From CBDFKB01 sp965248715 (lineage in GTDB: Bacteria; Pseudomonadota; Alphaproteobacteria; Rhizobiales; Rhizobiaceae): DNA of 64,000 nt. Shown here piece by piece: positions 54,147 through 63,303 of this stretch. The stretch spans positions 124,001 through 188,000 of the forward strand of contig CBDFKB010000006.1 of assembly GCA_965248715.1 (NCBI GenBank), written 5' to 3'. Every line of letters begins with the position of its first letter. The first letter of the stretch is position 1. The translations under genes were made by a program, and so were the position numbers. The notes under the pieces are model-generated. The model was given only the letters and a program-made list of their open reading frames with translations. It ran no database searches and was not told where the DNA came from.

Positions 54147-57100
54147 CTACCCGCAGCCACCCGGCGTAGGGGTGTCGACGGTAACGGTTTCGCCGGCCTT
54201 GAGGCTGGTCTCGTCGCAGTGGTCGAGTTCGTCGACAGAGCCGTCGAGGCGCTGCACATAGGTGCGCCCGCACTGGCCATCGCCACCGCCGTCGAGCCCC
54301 TTGGGCGGCACTTTGCGGTGCGAGCCTAATATCGCGCACGACATATCTTCCAAAAACCGCTTGCGCCTTCTGGTGCCGTCACCACCGCGAAATTTTCCCT
54401 CGCCGCCGGAACCGCGGCGGATGGAAAATTCCTCCAGCACCACCGGGTAACGCATTTCCAGGATTTCCGGATCGGTAATCCTGGTATTGGTCATGTGGGT
54501 GTGCACCGCATGGGCGCCAGCAAACTTGCGGCCCGAATTCATTTTGCCGGCCGGCGCGCCGGAGCAAATGGTTTCATAGTTCTGATAGCGATCATTGCCA
54601 TAGGTTAGATTGTTCATGGTGCCCTGCGCGTTGGCCAAGGCACCAAGCGCCATCAACAGGCAATTGGTGACATGCTGGCTGGTCTCGGTATTGCCGGCGA
54701 CGACGGCGGCTGGATATTGCGGTTTCAGCATCGAACCGTCGGGGATGATGATATCGATCGGCTTCAAACAGCCGGCATTCATCGGGATGTTGCTCTCGAC
54801 CATTAATCGGAACACATAAAGCACCGCGGCACGGGTCACCGGCGCCGGCGCGTTGAAATTGTTTTTTGCTACCGGTGAGGTGCCGGTAAAATCGACTTTC
54901 ACGCGGCGCGCTTTGCGGTCGACGGTGATTTTGGCCTTGATTGTCTGGCCGGTGTCGGTTGGATATACCGCCTCACAATCGTTGAGTCGGTCGATCACCT
55001 GGCGCACGCTTTCTTCGGCATTGTCCTGCACATGGTTCATGTAGGCGCCGGTAGCGGCAAGGCCAAAATGGCGCACCATCTTGCGCAATTCTAAGACGCC
55101 CTTTTCATTGGCGGCGATTTGGGCGCGCATGTCGGCGATGTTGTGGTCGCGATTGCGCGCCGGGTAGGGGTGGTCGGTCAAAAGCGCGCGCAATTCTTGG
55201 TCGCGCAGCCGGCCCTGGTCAACCAGCAGAAAATTGTCGATCAGCACCCCTTCCTCATCCACATGGGTGGCGCGCGGGGTAGCAGAACCCGGAGCCTTGC
55301 CACCGACATCGGCGTGGTGGCCGCGCGAAGCGACCCAGAACAAGATTTCATTGTTTGCTGCGCCCTCGCCCTTCAAATCTACCGGTGGCGACACTTCACG
55401 ATGAGGGCTGCCAGATGGCGTATCGTTGCCGATCCCAAATACCGGGGTTACCACGGTGATGTCCGGCAGATGGGTGCCGCCATTATACGGTGCGTTGAGC
55501 ATAAATACGTCGCCGGGCCTAACCTTGCCGCGGTTAAGTTCGATGATGGTTTCGACTGATTTGTCCATCGAGCCCAGATGCACCGGCATGTGGGGCGCGT
55601 TGGCGACCAACTGCCCGTCAGCGTTAAACACTGCGCAGGAAAAATCGAGCCGCTCTTTGATGTTGACCGAGTAAGCGGTGTTTTGCAGGGTCACGCCCAT
55701 TTGTTCGGCAATCGACATAAACAAATTGTTGAACACTTCGAGCAAAACCGGATCGGCGCCCTCGCCGTCGCCAAGACCGGTGCCAAGGGCCGCCTCGCGG
55801 CTGGCCGCCACCATGCGGGTCATCACGATATGGTCGCGTCCGGTAATAGTGGCGCGCCACTCGGGTTCGACAACAATGGTCTGATGCGGCTCGACAATCA
55901 GCGCCGGGCCATTAATCACCATGCCACGTTTCAGATGGTCGCGCCGGTAGGTGCCGGCCTGGTGCCACTGGCCGGAAGAAAAGAATTTCGTTTGGGTCTG
56001 AGCTTTAGCCAGTGCCTCGGGCGCGGCGTGCTGCGGCTCGTCGATTGCCGCCCCGCCGCCGATCGCTTCGACCTCCAGTGCTTCGGCGATCAGGCCCTTG
56101 TCCTCGAACACGAAACCGAATTGCTTTCGGTGCTGGGCCTCAAACCCGGCCTTGACCGCATCCAACCCGCCATAGGCAACCGGGATCGGCGTGTCGGTGC
56201 CGTCATAGCGCACGTGCAATCGCACCTCGATGCGGGCACTATCCGCATCGACCCCTTGGCCTGTCAGTTCATCAAGCGCGGTAGCGGCAAGTTCGGTGCG
56301 CAACTGCTCAAGCTCGGCTTCCAGTTCAGGCGCAAACGGTTTGATCACCGCCCGGGTGCGGTTGGCGCGGATATCGGCCAGCCCCATGCCATAAGCCGAC
56401 AAAATGCCGGAGAACGGGTGGATCAGCACGGTTTCCATACCAAGAGTGTCGGCCACCGCACAGGCGTGCTGGCCACCGGCGCCGCCAAAGCAGTTGAGCG
56501 CATATTCGGTGACATCATAGCCGCGCTGGACCGAAATTTTCTTGATCGCATTGGCCATGTTTTCAACCGCGATTTTCAAGAAACCATCGGCTGCTTCCTC
56601 GGCGCTGGTTCCGGTCTCGGCGGCAATCGCGGAAAATTTTTCGCTAACCGTGCCCGGATCGAGGGGCTGGTCCTGATTGGGCCCAAAGATTGCGGGAAAG
56701 AAGTCGGCTTTCAGTTTGCCGACCATAACGTTGGCATCGGTCACCGCCAGCGGCCCGCCGCGTCGATAACAAGCCGGCCCCGGATTGGCACCGGCGGAAT
56801 CCGGGCCGACCTGAAACCGGCCGGCATTGAGATGCAGGATCGAACCGCCGCCGGCGGCCACGGTGTGGATATGCATCATCGGCGCACGCATGCGAACGCC
56901 GGCGACCTCGGTCTCGAAACCGCGCTCGAACTCGCCGTCATAGTGGGAAACATCGGTGGAAGTGCCGCCCATGTCGAAACCGATCATGCGCTCGAACCCG
57001 GCCAGTGCCGCGGTCTCCACCGCGCCGACCACACCGCCGGCGGGACCAGACAGGATCGCATCCTTGCCCTGGAACAGATCGGCGGCGGTCAGCCCACCGG

Positions 57101-57824
57101 ACGACATCATGAACATCAACCGCGGCCCGGGGCCAAGTTCAACCGCCACTTGCTCCACATAACGGCGCAGGATCGGCGACAAATAGGCGTCGACCACCGT
57201 TGTATCGCCACGGCTGACGATCTTGACCAGGGGTGAAACCTCGTGGCTGACCGAAACCTGGCGAAAACCGGCCTCGCGGGTCAGCGCTGCCACCATCTGC
57301 TCGTGCAGCGGATATTTCCAGGCATGCATGAAGACGATGGCAATAGATTCAAAGCGCTTTTGCTTGAGCTGATTGAGCACCGCCATCACCGCGTCCATGT
57401 CGGGCGCTTGCTCCACCGTGCCGTCAGCCAACACCCGCTCGCCGATCTCGTGCACTTCTTCGTAGAGTAGTTCCGGCTTGATAATCTCTTTGGCAAAGAT
57501 ATCGGGCCGGGCCTGGTAGCCGATTTCCAGCGCGTCGCCGAACCCTTTGCTGATCAGCAATGCGGTGCGGTCGCCCTTGCGCTCCAACAGCGCGTTGGTG
57601 GCAACCGTGGTGCCCATTTTTACCGTGTCGATATTAGCCGAGGGCACCGGTTCACCGGCGCCAACGCCGATCAGATCGCGAATGCCTTGGATCGCCGCGT
57701 CGCGGTAGGCTTCGGGATTTTCCGACAGCAGCTTGTGGGCGTGCAGGACGCGATCGGGATCACGCCCGACAATGTCAGTAAAAGTGCCGCCACGATCGAT
57801 CCAAAAATCCCACTTGCCGCTCAT
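54147..57824 (-). CDS. 5-oxoprolinase (fused HyuA-HyuB, ATP-hydrolysing)
   Basis: 1,225-aa cytoplasmic enzyme of the hydantoinase/oxoprolinase family, splitting 5-oxoproline to glutamate with ATP. Hydantoinase A N-terminal: DFWIDRGGTFTDIVGR (1-190), with TVKMGTTVATNALLER. Hydantoinase A core: GFDMGGTSTDVSHYDGE with AAGGGSILHLN (~200-510). Hydantoinase B: ~700-1,220 (DPVLLEVFNNLFMSIAEQMG to VLEEFSIRRGSGGEGKFRGG). The single-chain A-B layout is that of 5-oxoprolinase and not of two-subunit N-methylhydantoinase. It is last in a minus-strand run LRR-ParA-ParA-oxoprolinase, 88 bp after the second ATPase. Confidence 0.9.
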   Translation of the reverse strand: MSGKWDFWIDRGGTFTDIVGRDPDRVLHAHKLLSENPEAYRDAAIQGIRDLIGVGAGEPVPSANIDTVKMGTTVATNALLERKGDRTALLISKGFGDALEIGYQARPDIFAKEIIKPELLYEEVHEIGERVLADGTVEQAPDMDAVMAVLNQLKQKRFESIAIVFMHAWKYPLHEQMVAALTREAGFRQVSVSHEVSPLVKIVSRGDTTVVDAYLSPILRRYVEQVAVELGPGPRLMFMMSSGGLTAADLFQGKDAILSGPAGGVVGAVETAALAGFERMIGFDMGGTSTDVSHYDGEFERGFETEVAGVRMRAPMMHIHTVAAGGGSILHLNAGRFQVGPDSAGANPGPACYRRGGPLAVTDANVMVGKLKADFFPAIFGPNQDQPLDPGTVSEKFSAIAAETGTSAEEAADGFLKIAVENMANAIKKISVQRGYDVTEYALNCFGGAGGQHACAVADTLGMETVLIHPFSGILSAYGMGLADIRANRTRAVIKPFAPELEAELEQLRTELAATALDELTGQGVDADSARIEVRLHVRYDGTDTPIPVAYGGLDAVKAGFEAQHRKQFGFVFEDKGLIAEALEVEAIGGGAAIDEPQHAAPEALAKAQTQTKFFSSGQWHQAGTYRRDHLKRGMVINGPALIVEPHQTIVVEPEWRATITGRDHIVMTRMVAASREAALGTGLGDGEGADPVLLEVFNNLFMSIAEQMGVTLQNTAYSVNIKERLDFSCAVFNADGQLVANAPHMPVHLGSMDKSVETIIELNRGKVRPGDVFMLNAPYNGGTHLPDITVVTPVFGIGNDTPSGSPHREVSPPVDLKGEGAANNEILFWVASRGHHADVGGKAPGSATPRATHVDEEGVLIDNFLLVDQGRLRDQELRALLTDHPYPARNRDHNIADMRAQIAANEKGVLELRKMVRHFGLAATGAYMNHVQDNAEESVRQVIDRLNDCEAVYPTDTGQTIKAKITVDRKARRVKVDFTGTSPVAKNNFNAPAPVTRAAVLYVFRLMVESNIPMNAGCLKPIDIIIPDGSMLKPQYPAAVVAGNTETSQHVTNCLLMALGALANAQGTMNNLTYGNDRYQNYETICSGAPAGKMNSGRKFAGAHAVHTHMTNTRITDPEILEMRYPVVLEEFSIRRGSGGEGKFRGGDGTRRRKRFLEDMSCAILGSHRKVPPKGLDGGGDGQCGRTYVQRLDGSVDELDHCDETSLKAGETVTVDTPTPGGCG

Positions 57825-57912
57825 CCAACATCCCCAATACGATTGATTTCGGCAACCTTAATCGGCCTCGGTTAGCACGGCAATGCGGCCCGTGGTGAAA
57901 TCTAGAGACCGC

Positions 57913-58611
57913 TCAAAGTTGCCAGGTCTGGTCAGAACCAGAAGCGCGGCGCTGGTTGTAGATAATTTCGAGGAAATTCCACAATTCCGACCTGATTTCA
58001 ATTGGAACATCTACCTGGCGGCCGAGCACCAGGCCGCTATAGGTGAAATCTTCCTGGGCGATATAGGCGCGCGCGGTTTCGCTTAACGCCGGCAGGATGA
58101 TTTCGCGGTCGAAGCGAATTTCATAATAGGCGTGCTCGACGCCGGGCATCAGCAACGGATCGCCGATCGCCTCGTTGCGGATCACGTTGAGCCGGCTGTC
58201 GCGCAATTTGCCGCGCAGATCGATCGCTGCTTGTAGGGAATTGGCGCTCGGATCGAGCATGAACAACACCGCCACTTCCATGCCGGCAACTTTAGCCGCC
58301 GCCTCGAAACCGATATCGGAAAAGATCGAGAAAAACCTGATAAAATGCCGCGCCGACAAATCGACCAGATAGTCGAATTCAGGCTCTTCGAGCATGGTAT
58401 CAAACAGCTTCATCTGGTCCGGGGTGCGGGCCAGGTCGACGATCTCACTATTGTCGGCGAACCAATAGGCCAATTGGCCCTTGGGGCCGTCGGTATCGAA
58501 AATCCGCAGCTTTCCAGATCGAAGGCTCAGGCAATCGGCAAACAGCCGCGCGAACAGGGTTTTGCCGTTGCGCTCGCGGTCGGAGCAGATGATGTAGATG
58601 TTGGTGTTCAC
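57913..58611 (-). CDS. Degenerate ParA-like P-loop protein (second of paralogous pair)
   Basis: 232-aa protein related to the next gene: both have a FDT-D/E-x-P-x-G-x-L stretch (here FDTDGPKGQLAYWFAD) and VDLA..xDQMKxxDTM (here VDLARTPDQMKLFDTM). Its P-loop is SDRERNGKTLFARL. It keeps GKT but has lost the KGGxG part with the signature lysine of ParA/MinD enzymes, so ATP handling may be altered. There is no membrane segment. Its start is 72 bp after the stop of the first ATPase, with a small hairpin between. Perhaps it is a partner or decoy subunit of the canonical one. Confidence 0.72.
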   Translation of the reverse strand: MNTNIYIICSDRERNGKTLFARLFADCLSLRSGKLRIFDTDGPKGQLAYWFADNSEIVDLARTPDQMKLFDTMLEEPEFDYLVDLSARHFIRFFSIFSDIGFEAAAKVAGMEVAVLFMLDPSANSLQAAIDLRGKLRDSRLNVIRNEAIGDPLLMPGVEHAYYEIRFDREIILPALSETARAYIAQEDFTYSGLVLGRQVDVPIEIRSELWNFLEIIYNQRRASGSDQTWQL

Positions 58612-58633
58612 CGGCCCGGCATCCGTGAAATCA

Positions 58634-58666
58634 TACCAAATCGGTTAATGTGGCGCTCCATTGGTA
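58634..58666. repeat. TACCAA-type palindromic mini-repeat
   Basis: taccaaatcgg on the left and ccattggta on the right around a short loop, between the two ParA-like genes. It shares the taccaaatcggc/t tip with the hairpin at 5738. Confidence 0.5.
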
Positions 58667-58683
58667 TTATCTGTTCGCGCCGC

Positions 58684-59460
58684 TCAGCCCGATTGTGCGG
58701 CTTCGGCGGCGGCCAAATTCTCCGCCCCTTCGCGGCCGGCGTCGAGCAATTCCTTGATCAGTTCCAGCTTGTCCCATTCCACATCAAGATCGTCGATCCA
58801 TTTGCGCACATAGCCGCGCAGCACGAAGGAATATTTGGCATCCTTGCCCTGGGGGGTTTTGTTGGCGATGAAATCGGTAAAGGTAACCCCGGCCAGATCG
58901 ACCTGCTCATAGGCCATCTCGTTTAATTTCGGCACCTCGATTTCCTTGGCGTCGGCCAGTTTGGCGAAATATTTGTTGTAGGTTTTTTCGTCCCACTCGA
59001 AAAAGTTGGTCTCGTTGATGAAATTGCGCGCCACCACGTAAGAAATACCCTTGGTGTATTGCGCCACCTCGGCCATTTCATCGAGCGAAGCGATGGCCGG
59101 CCCAACCACATGCACCAGCGACAGGTTAAAATCACCGTTGCGCGCCGCTTGCAGCACGCCGATACGGTCGAACAGATCCAAGGCGGTGGAAAGATTGCCG
59201 GCTTTCAGATCGACCAATGTGACCTTGACCGAGGCCGAATCCATAGTATCGAGCACCTTCATTTGGTCGGCCACATTGGCCAGATCGACGATGCGGGTGA
59301 TGCCGGGGTAAAACCGTTTCAGGGTGCCGCGCGGGTTTTCGGTATCGAATGCCCTGGCCAAAACGTTGCGCCGGGCTAAAAAATCGAGCAATGCCCGCGA
59401 AATCGTGGTCTTGCCGACACCGCCCTTGTCGGCGCCGACAATGATCAAGGTAGGTTTCAC
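58684..59460 (-). CDS. ParA/MinD-like P-loop ATPase (first of paralogous pair)
   Basis: 258-aa SIMIBI ATPase with the deviant Walker A VGADKGGVGKTTISRALLDF at residues ~8-20 (signature Lys before GG). The switch-like segment is FDTENPRGTLKRF, then VDLANVADQMKVLDTM and a Walker B-like VTLVDLKAG. GTG 59460 (VKPTLIIVGADKGG) is chosen because aagggg is close upstream; a frame extension to 59562 reads through Pro/Arg-rich sequence. The C-terminal ~40 residues are acidic/helical. It may position or organise a cargo, perhaps with the LRR protein encoded upstream on the same strand. Confidence 0.85.
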   Translation of the reverse strand: MKPTLIIVGADKGGVGKTTISRALLDFLARRNVLARAFDTENPRGTLKRFYPGITRIVDLANVADQMKVLDTMDSASVKVTLVDLKAGNLSTALDLFDRIGVLQAARNGDFNLSLVHVVGPAIASLDEMAEVAQYTKGISYVVARNFINETNFFEWDEKTYNKYFAKLADAKEIEVPKLNEMAYEQVDLAGVTFTDFIANKTPQGKDAKYSFVLRGYVRKWIDDLDVEWDKLELIKELLDAGREGAENLAAAEAAQSG

Positions 59461-59627
59461 GTGGGTTCCCCTTTTTGGTTTGGCAAACTGGGACGCCGGC
59501 GGGCATTTCGCCACCAGCCATGGCGGTGGGCGAACCCTATGGTTTTTGCAATTTTCATGCAAGGGCCGGGGTGCCGCGCCGCCTCAACTGGCAATATCGT
59601 CAACTGTTTGCGCCCACACGTCGGTGC

Positions 59628-61544
59628 TCAATCTTTTATGATTTGCAGATCAGGCAAATGGTTGAGCGGCGCGGTGTCGGCATTGGTGTTCCTGAGATGA
59701 AGCTCTTGCAGCGCGGTCATGCCCGTAAGGGGGGTAAGGTCGGTGATCTTTGTGCTGTTGAGGTAAAGCCTTTGCAGGGCGGTGAGGTCGGCAAGGGGTG
59801 CAAGGTCGGTGATCTTTGTGTTGTCGAGGTCAAGCGTTTGCAGGGCGGTGAGGCCGGCAAGGGGTGTGAAGTCGGTGATCTTTGTGTTGTCGAGGTCAAG
59901 CCTTTGCAGGGCGGTGAGGCCGGCAAGGGGTGCAAGGTCGGTGATGTTTGTGTGGTTAAGGTAAAGCCGTTGCAGGGCGGTGAGGTCGGCAAGGGGTGTG
60001 AAGTCGGTGATCTTTGTGTTGTTGAGGTAAAGCGTTTGCAGGGCGGTGATGCCCGTAAGGGGTGTGAAGTCGGTGATCTTTGTGTTGTCGAGGTCAAGCC
60101 TTTGCAGGGCGGTGAGGCCGGTAAGGGGTGTGAGGTCGGTGATCTTTGTGTTGTCGAGGTCAAGCCTTTGCAGGGCGGTGAGGCCGGTAAGGGGTGTGAG
60201 GTCGGTGATTTTTGTGCCGTTAAGGCCAAGTTTTTGCAGCGCGGTCAGGCCGGCAAGGGGTGTGAAGTCGGTGATCTCTGTGTTGTAGAGCCACAGACCT
60301 TGCAGGGCGGTGAGGTGGGCCAGCGGGGCAAGGTCGGTGATCTTTGTGTCGTTGAGGTAAAGCCTTTGCAGGGCGGTGAGGCCGGCAAGGGGTGCAAGGT
60401 CGGTGATCTTTGTGCTGTCGAGCCACAGACCTTGCAGGGCGGTCATGCCCGTAAGGGGTGTGAAGTCGGTGATCTTTGTGTTGCCGAGGAAAAGCCTTTG
60501 CAGGGCGGTGAGGCCAGCAAGGGGTGTAAGATCGGTGAATTCGTTTTCGCTATTTAGATTTAGTTCAAGTACGTATGGCGCCCATGCGCGCGGTGGCGCC
60601 TGGCCTGCCAGCACCATTTCGCGGACCTTGTCCATGTCGAAATCGGCGGGCGGGAGGGGGAGGGGTAGGTCATTGGAACCGGAGATTTTTTTTCGCCAGT
60701 AGCGCAACTTCTTACCTGCGTCCTCAAAACCTTCGCCTACCGCTTTTATGGCCTCAATGGTCCCACTGAACGCAATATCCTCCAAGCGCTGCCACAGCCG
60801 AACCGCTGTTTCGCCAAAATCCGCGCTTGCCTGAATAACCAGCCCAGTATTTTCCAATGCAGTCGCGGTACCGTCGACGGCTTTGCCCATGCGTTCCAAT
60901 AATGTTGGTCTTGGCGCCGGCATCGAGAGCTCGGATCGACCCGCCTTAATCTGGGTTCCAGCGTCGCTAAGGGTCCGTTTAAGGTCGTCCGCTGCAGGTA
61001 GTGCGGCACTTACCTCATCACCAATGCTGGAAGCCGCATTTCGAACTGCTTCTTGTACGGTTTGCGCTGTCTTTAGGTTTGTGTCGCGGTCGAAATCCGC
61101 ACCTGGTTCAATTTCCGGTTCCGGCTCAATATCCGGCGGAAATTCATCGCCTGATTCAGTCTTATAGTGCTCGATTGCGGTACCGACAGCGACATATAGC
61201 AAGCTAATCTTGCCATCCAGGGGCTCGCCACGAAACAGGATTGGTGTTTCATCGGCGCCTGGGTCCCCTGCGACGTGTTCAGGTTCGGGTTCGGCGGGGA
61301 TATATTTTGTCCGGATAGCTGGAAACCGTGCACTTGCTTGCAACAAAGTACTAATGCTGCCTTCGGCCGTGCCATTGGGCAATCTCGCTAATGCCTGGCA
61401 CAGCTCCGCCACCTGCTCGGTCGGAAAACCTTCTGGTAGAAGATTTGCCGTTCCGAGATAGTCTTCCAATCCCCGGGCAAATCGAGCTACTTCACGTAAT
61501 TCCCGTAAATATTCGGGGCTTGGTGCGGTATATTGAAGTGCCAT
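59628..61544 (-). CDS. Leucine-rich-repeat protein with 13 near-identical 22-aa repeats
   Basis: 638 aa from ATG 61544 (MALQYTAPSPEYL); an ATG at 61601 would add 19 residues. The N-terminal ~290 residues are helical and polar, with a Glu/Pro-rich stretch and no known domain. Residues ~325-640 are LRRs of the type LAGLTALQRLDLDNTKITDF, 13 units of 22 aa with a C-cap (NHLPDLQIIKD). There is no signal peptide or membrane segment, so it is probably cytoplasmic. DNA repeats of 66 bp are almost identical, so recent expansion or gene conversion is likely. It lies 167 bp upstream of the ParA-like pair. Confidence 0.88.
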   Translation of the reverse strand: MALQYTAPSPEYLRELREVARFARGLEDYLGTANLLPEGFPTEQVAELCQALARLPNGTAEGSISTLLQASARFPAIRTKYIPAEPEPEHVAGDPGADETPILFRGEPLDGKISLLYVAVGTAIEHYKTESGDEFPPDIEPEPEIEPGADFDRDTNLKTAQTVQEAVRNAASSIGDEVSAALPAADDLKRTLSDAGTQIKAGRSELSMPAPRPTLLERMGKAVDGTATALENTGLVIQASADFGETAVRLWQRLEDIAFSGTIEAIKAVGEGFEDAGKKLRYWRKKISGSNDLPLPLPPADFDMDKVREMVLAGQAPPRAWAPYVLELNLNSENEFTDLTPLAGLTALQRLFLGNTKITDFTPLTGMTALQGLWLDSTKITDLAPLAGLTALQRLYLNDTKITDLAPLAHLTALQGLWLYNTEITDFTPLAGLTALQKLGLNGTKITDLTPLTGLTALQRLDLDNTKITDLTPLTGLTALQRLDLDNTKITDFTPLTGITALQTLYLNNTKITDFTPLADLTALQRLYLNHTNITDLAPLAGLTALQRLDLDNTKITDFTPLAGLTALQTLDLDNTKITDLAPLADLTALQRLYLNSTKITDLTPLTGMTALQELHLRNTNADTAPLNHLPDLQIIKD

Positions 61545-61769
61545 TAATTCCGCCAAATAAATACTATTAAGTTTATATGACCTTTGGCTGGAGCCATGCA
61601 AGCGTAACTTCGGCGTTTCCGCCGCCTATGGCAAATTATAGTTTGCCCCTGAAAGCGCAGGTTCTTTCGTTGTGCAATATTTGGCACGCGGCATTGCCAT
61701 GCTTGACACCCGGCCCCTACACATTACCTCTTAGGCACGGGTGATTCCGATAACGGAGCGAAATTTGCA

Positions 61770-62330
61770 ATGCGCGAAGCACCGGAAAAACCGATTTTCG
61801 GGCCGGAAGACCTGGGGCTAGACCCGAAAAACCCGCCAGAAATCAAACCGTGGCGCAGTGCTGCCAAAGCGGTTTCGTGGCGCGTGGTCGGCACGCTTGA
61901 CACTTTGCTGCTGTCGTTCCTGGTGATCAGTTTTCTCGGGCCGCTGTTCGGCATGCAATTGTACGAAAGCAATGCCGAGGTTTTAGAGACCGCCGGCTAC
62001 ATCGCCTTGACCGAAGTCGCCACCAAAATGGTGTTATATTTCCTGCACGACCGCATGTGGGCGCGGGTCAAATGGGGGGTCAGCGTGGTCGACGGCATGC
62101 GCAAGGAAGCCCATAAGCGCACCGCCACCAAGACCACCACCTGGCGGGTCATTGCCAGCCTGGACACCTTCCTGCTGGCGCTGATTTTTACCGGCAATGT
62201 GGGCACCGCGATCTCGATTGGCGGCATCGAAGTGATCACCAAACTGATTTTATATTATCTGCACGAGCGCGCCTGGGTAAAAATCCCGTTCGGCCTCGAC
62301 AATACGCCAACGGAAACCCCGGCCGCATAA
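61770..62330 (+). CDS. Double DUF2061 membrane protein
   Basis: 186 aa with two copies of the DUF2061 two-helix unit: KAVSWRVVGTLDTLLLSFLV and KTTTWRVIASLDTFLLALIF, each followed by a second helix and a YFLHDRMW / YYLHERAW ending. So about four transmembrane helices. The function is unknown; single-copy members are common in bacteria. It diverges from the LRR gene and is convergent with the HisA-like gene. Confidence 0.9.
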   Translation: MREAPEKPIFGPEDLGLDPKNPPEIKPWRSAAKAVSWRVVGTLDTLLLSFLVISFLGPLFGMQLYESNAEVLETAGYIALTEVATKMVLYFLHDRMWARVKWGVSVVDGMRKEAHKRTATKTTTWRVIASLDTFLLALIFTGNVGTAISIGGIEVITKLILYYLHERAWVKIPFGLDNTPTETPAA

Positions 62331-62364
62331 GTCGTCCGCATGAGACCAACTCCAGCGGCAAGGT

Positions 62365-63084
62365 TTATGCGCGGGCGATTTCGATTGCTTCGGTCAGGTC
62401 CATCTCGCCCGTAAACAGTGCCCGGCCGGTGATCGCGCCTGCAATGTTGGGCAGATATTTCAGGGTTGAGATGTCATCCAGGGTCTTGACCGTGCCGGAC
62501 ACGATCAGCGGTGTGCCCACCCCGGCGGCGATTTCCGTGGTTAGGCCCAAACTGCTTTCCGGCAGTTCCACATCACGGTCGATGTCGGTAAAGATGATCG
62601 CGCCGACCATATCATTGTCGAAATAGCGGGCAAATTCCAGTGGCATAAACGCGGTTTGGTTGGTCCGGCCGTCGGATACCACCATGCCCTGGCTGGCATC
62701 GATTGAAATAGCGATATTGTATGGATGGCGCGAACATGCATCGCGCACCGTGCCCGGATCTACCACCGCCATGTTGCCGACCACCACCCGGGCGGCGCCA
62801 TGCTCGAGCCACCAGTCGATGGAGGTCGCGGTGCGGATGCCGCCGCCGACCTGGACCGGGATGGTTACCGCATCGATAATATCCAGCACCACCTTATGAT
62901 TGTCGTTTTCCAGCTTGCCGACCGCGTCGTGGTCGACCACATGCAGCCATTCCGCGCCTTCGGCGGCAAATTTCTTCGCCGCGACTACCGGGTCGATGTC
63001 ATAAACCGTGGGTTTGTCCATCAGACCATAAAACAGGTTGACACATTTGCCCTTCTGCAATTCGATATTCGGGTAGATGATCAT
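62365..63084 (-). CDS. HisA/HisF-like TIM-barrel protein, divergent paralogue
   Basis: 239-aa beta/alpha barrel of the HisA/HisF family. The first catalytic Asp of HisA (PAIDL) is Glu8 here (YPNIELQKGKCVNL). The second is kept in SIDASQG. VQVGGGIRTATSI and IVSGTVKTLDDI are the two phosphate-binding loops, and the DKPTVYDIDP stretch is unusual. It has no his genes around it and lies beside a CoA transferase, so it is probably not the histidine enzyme. Its reaction is unknown. Confidence 0.85.
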   Translation of the reverse strand: MIIYPNIELQKGKCVNLFYGLMDKPTVYDIDPVVAAKKFAAEGAEWLHVVDHDAVGKLENDNHKVVLDIIDAVTIPVQVGGGIRTATSIDWWLEHGAARVVVGNMAVVDPGTVRDACSRHPYNIAISIDASQGMVVSDGRTNQTAFMPLEFARYFDNDMVGAIIFTDIDRDVELPESSLGLTTEIAAGVGTPLIVSGTVKTLDDISTLKYLPNIAGAITGRALFTGEMDLTEAIEIARA

Positions 63085-63303
63085 GGCAGCAAACTCCGCA
63101 TCGCAATAGAATGGCTTATTTGGCCGTGTAATAGATTACCGCATATCGCGCCAAAAAGGTACTCATTGGCGTGCGCCTGCGCCTTGGGCTTATTTGCTTG
63201 CGACCCAGATAGCGGTTTTGCTGCAAACCGGCGAATTTTGCGGCATCTTGATGTTTGATATAGCATCCACATTACATTTGTTACCGAGTATACGGAAGCC
63301 AAA
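63085..63303. other. Intergenic region HisA-like / CoA transferase
   Basis: 219 bp between divergent genes, presumably with both promoters. No convincing elements are seen. Confidence 0.3.

Noticed and set aside
55578..57236. 552-codon open frame on the plus strand
   Set aside because: Antisense to the 5-oxoprolinase gene, whose domains are unmistakable; the plus-strand product has no protein-like pattern.
59690..60550. Regular ~66-bp repeats that could look like a CRISPR or satellite array
   Set aside because: They are in-frame codons of the LRR protein on the minus strand, with no spacers and no cas genes.
59475..60557. 360-codon plus-strand frame with repeated GGEAGKGCEVGDL units
   Set aside because: It is the mirror of the LRR repeats on the opposite strand.
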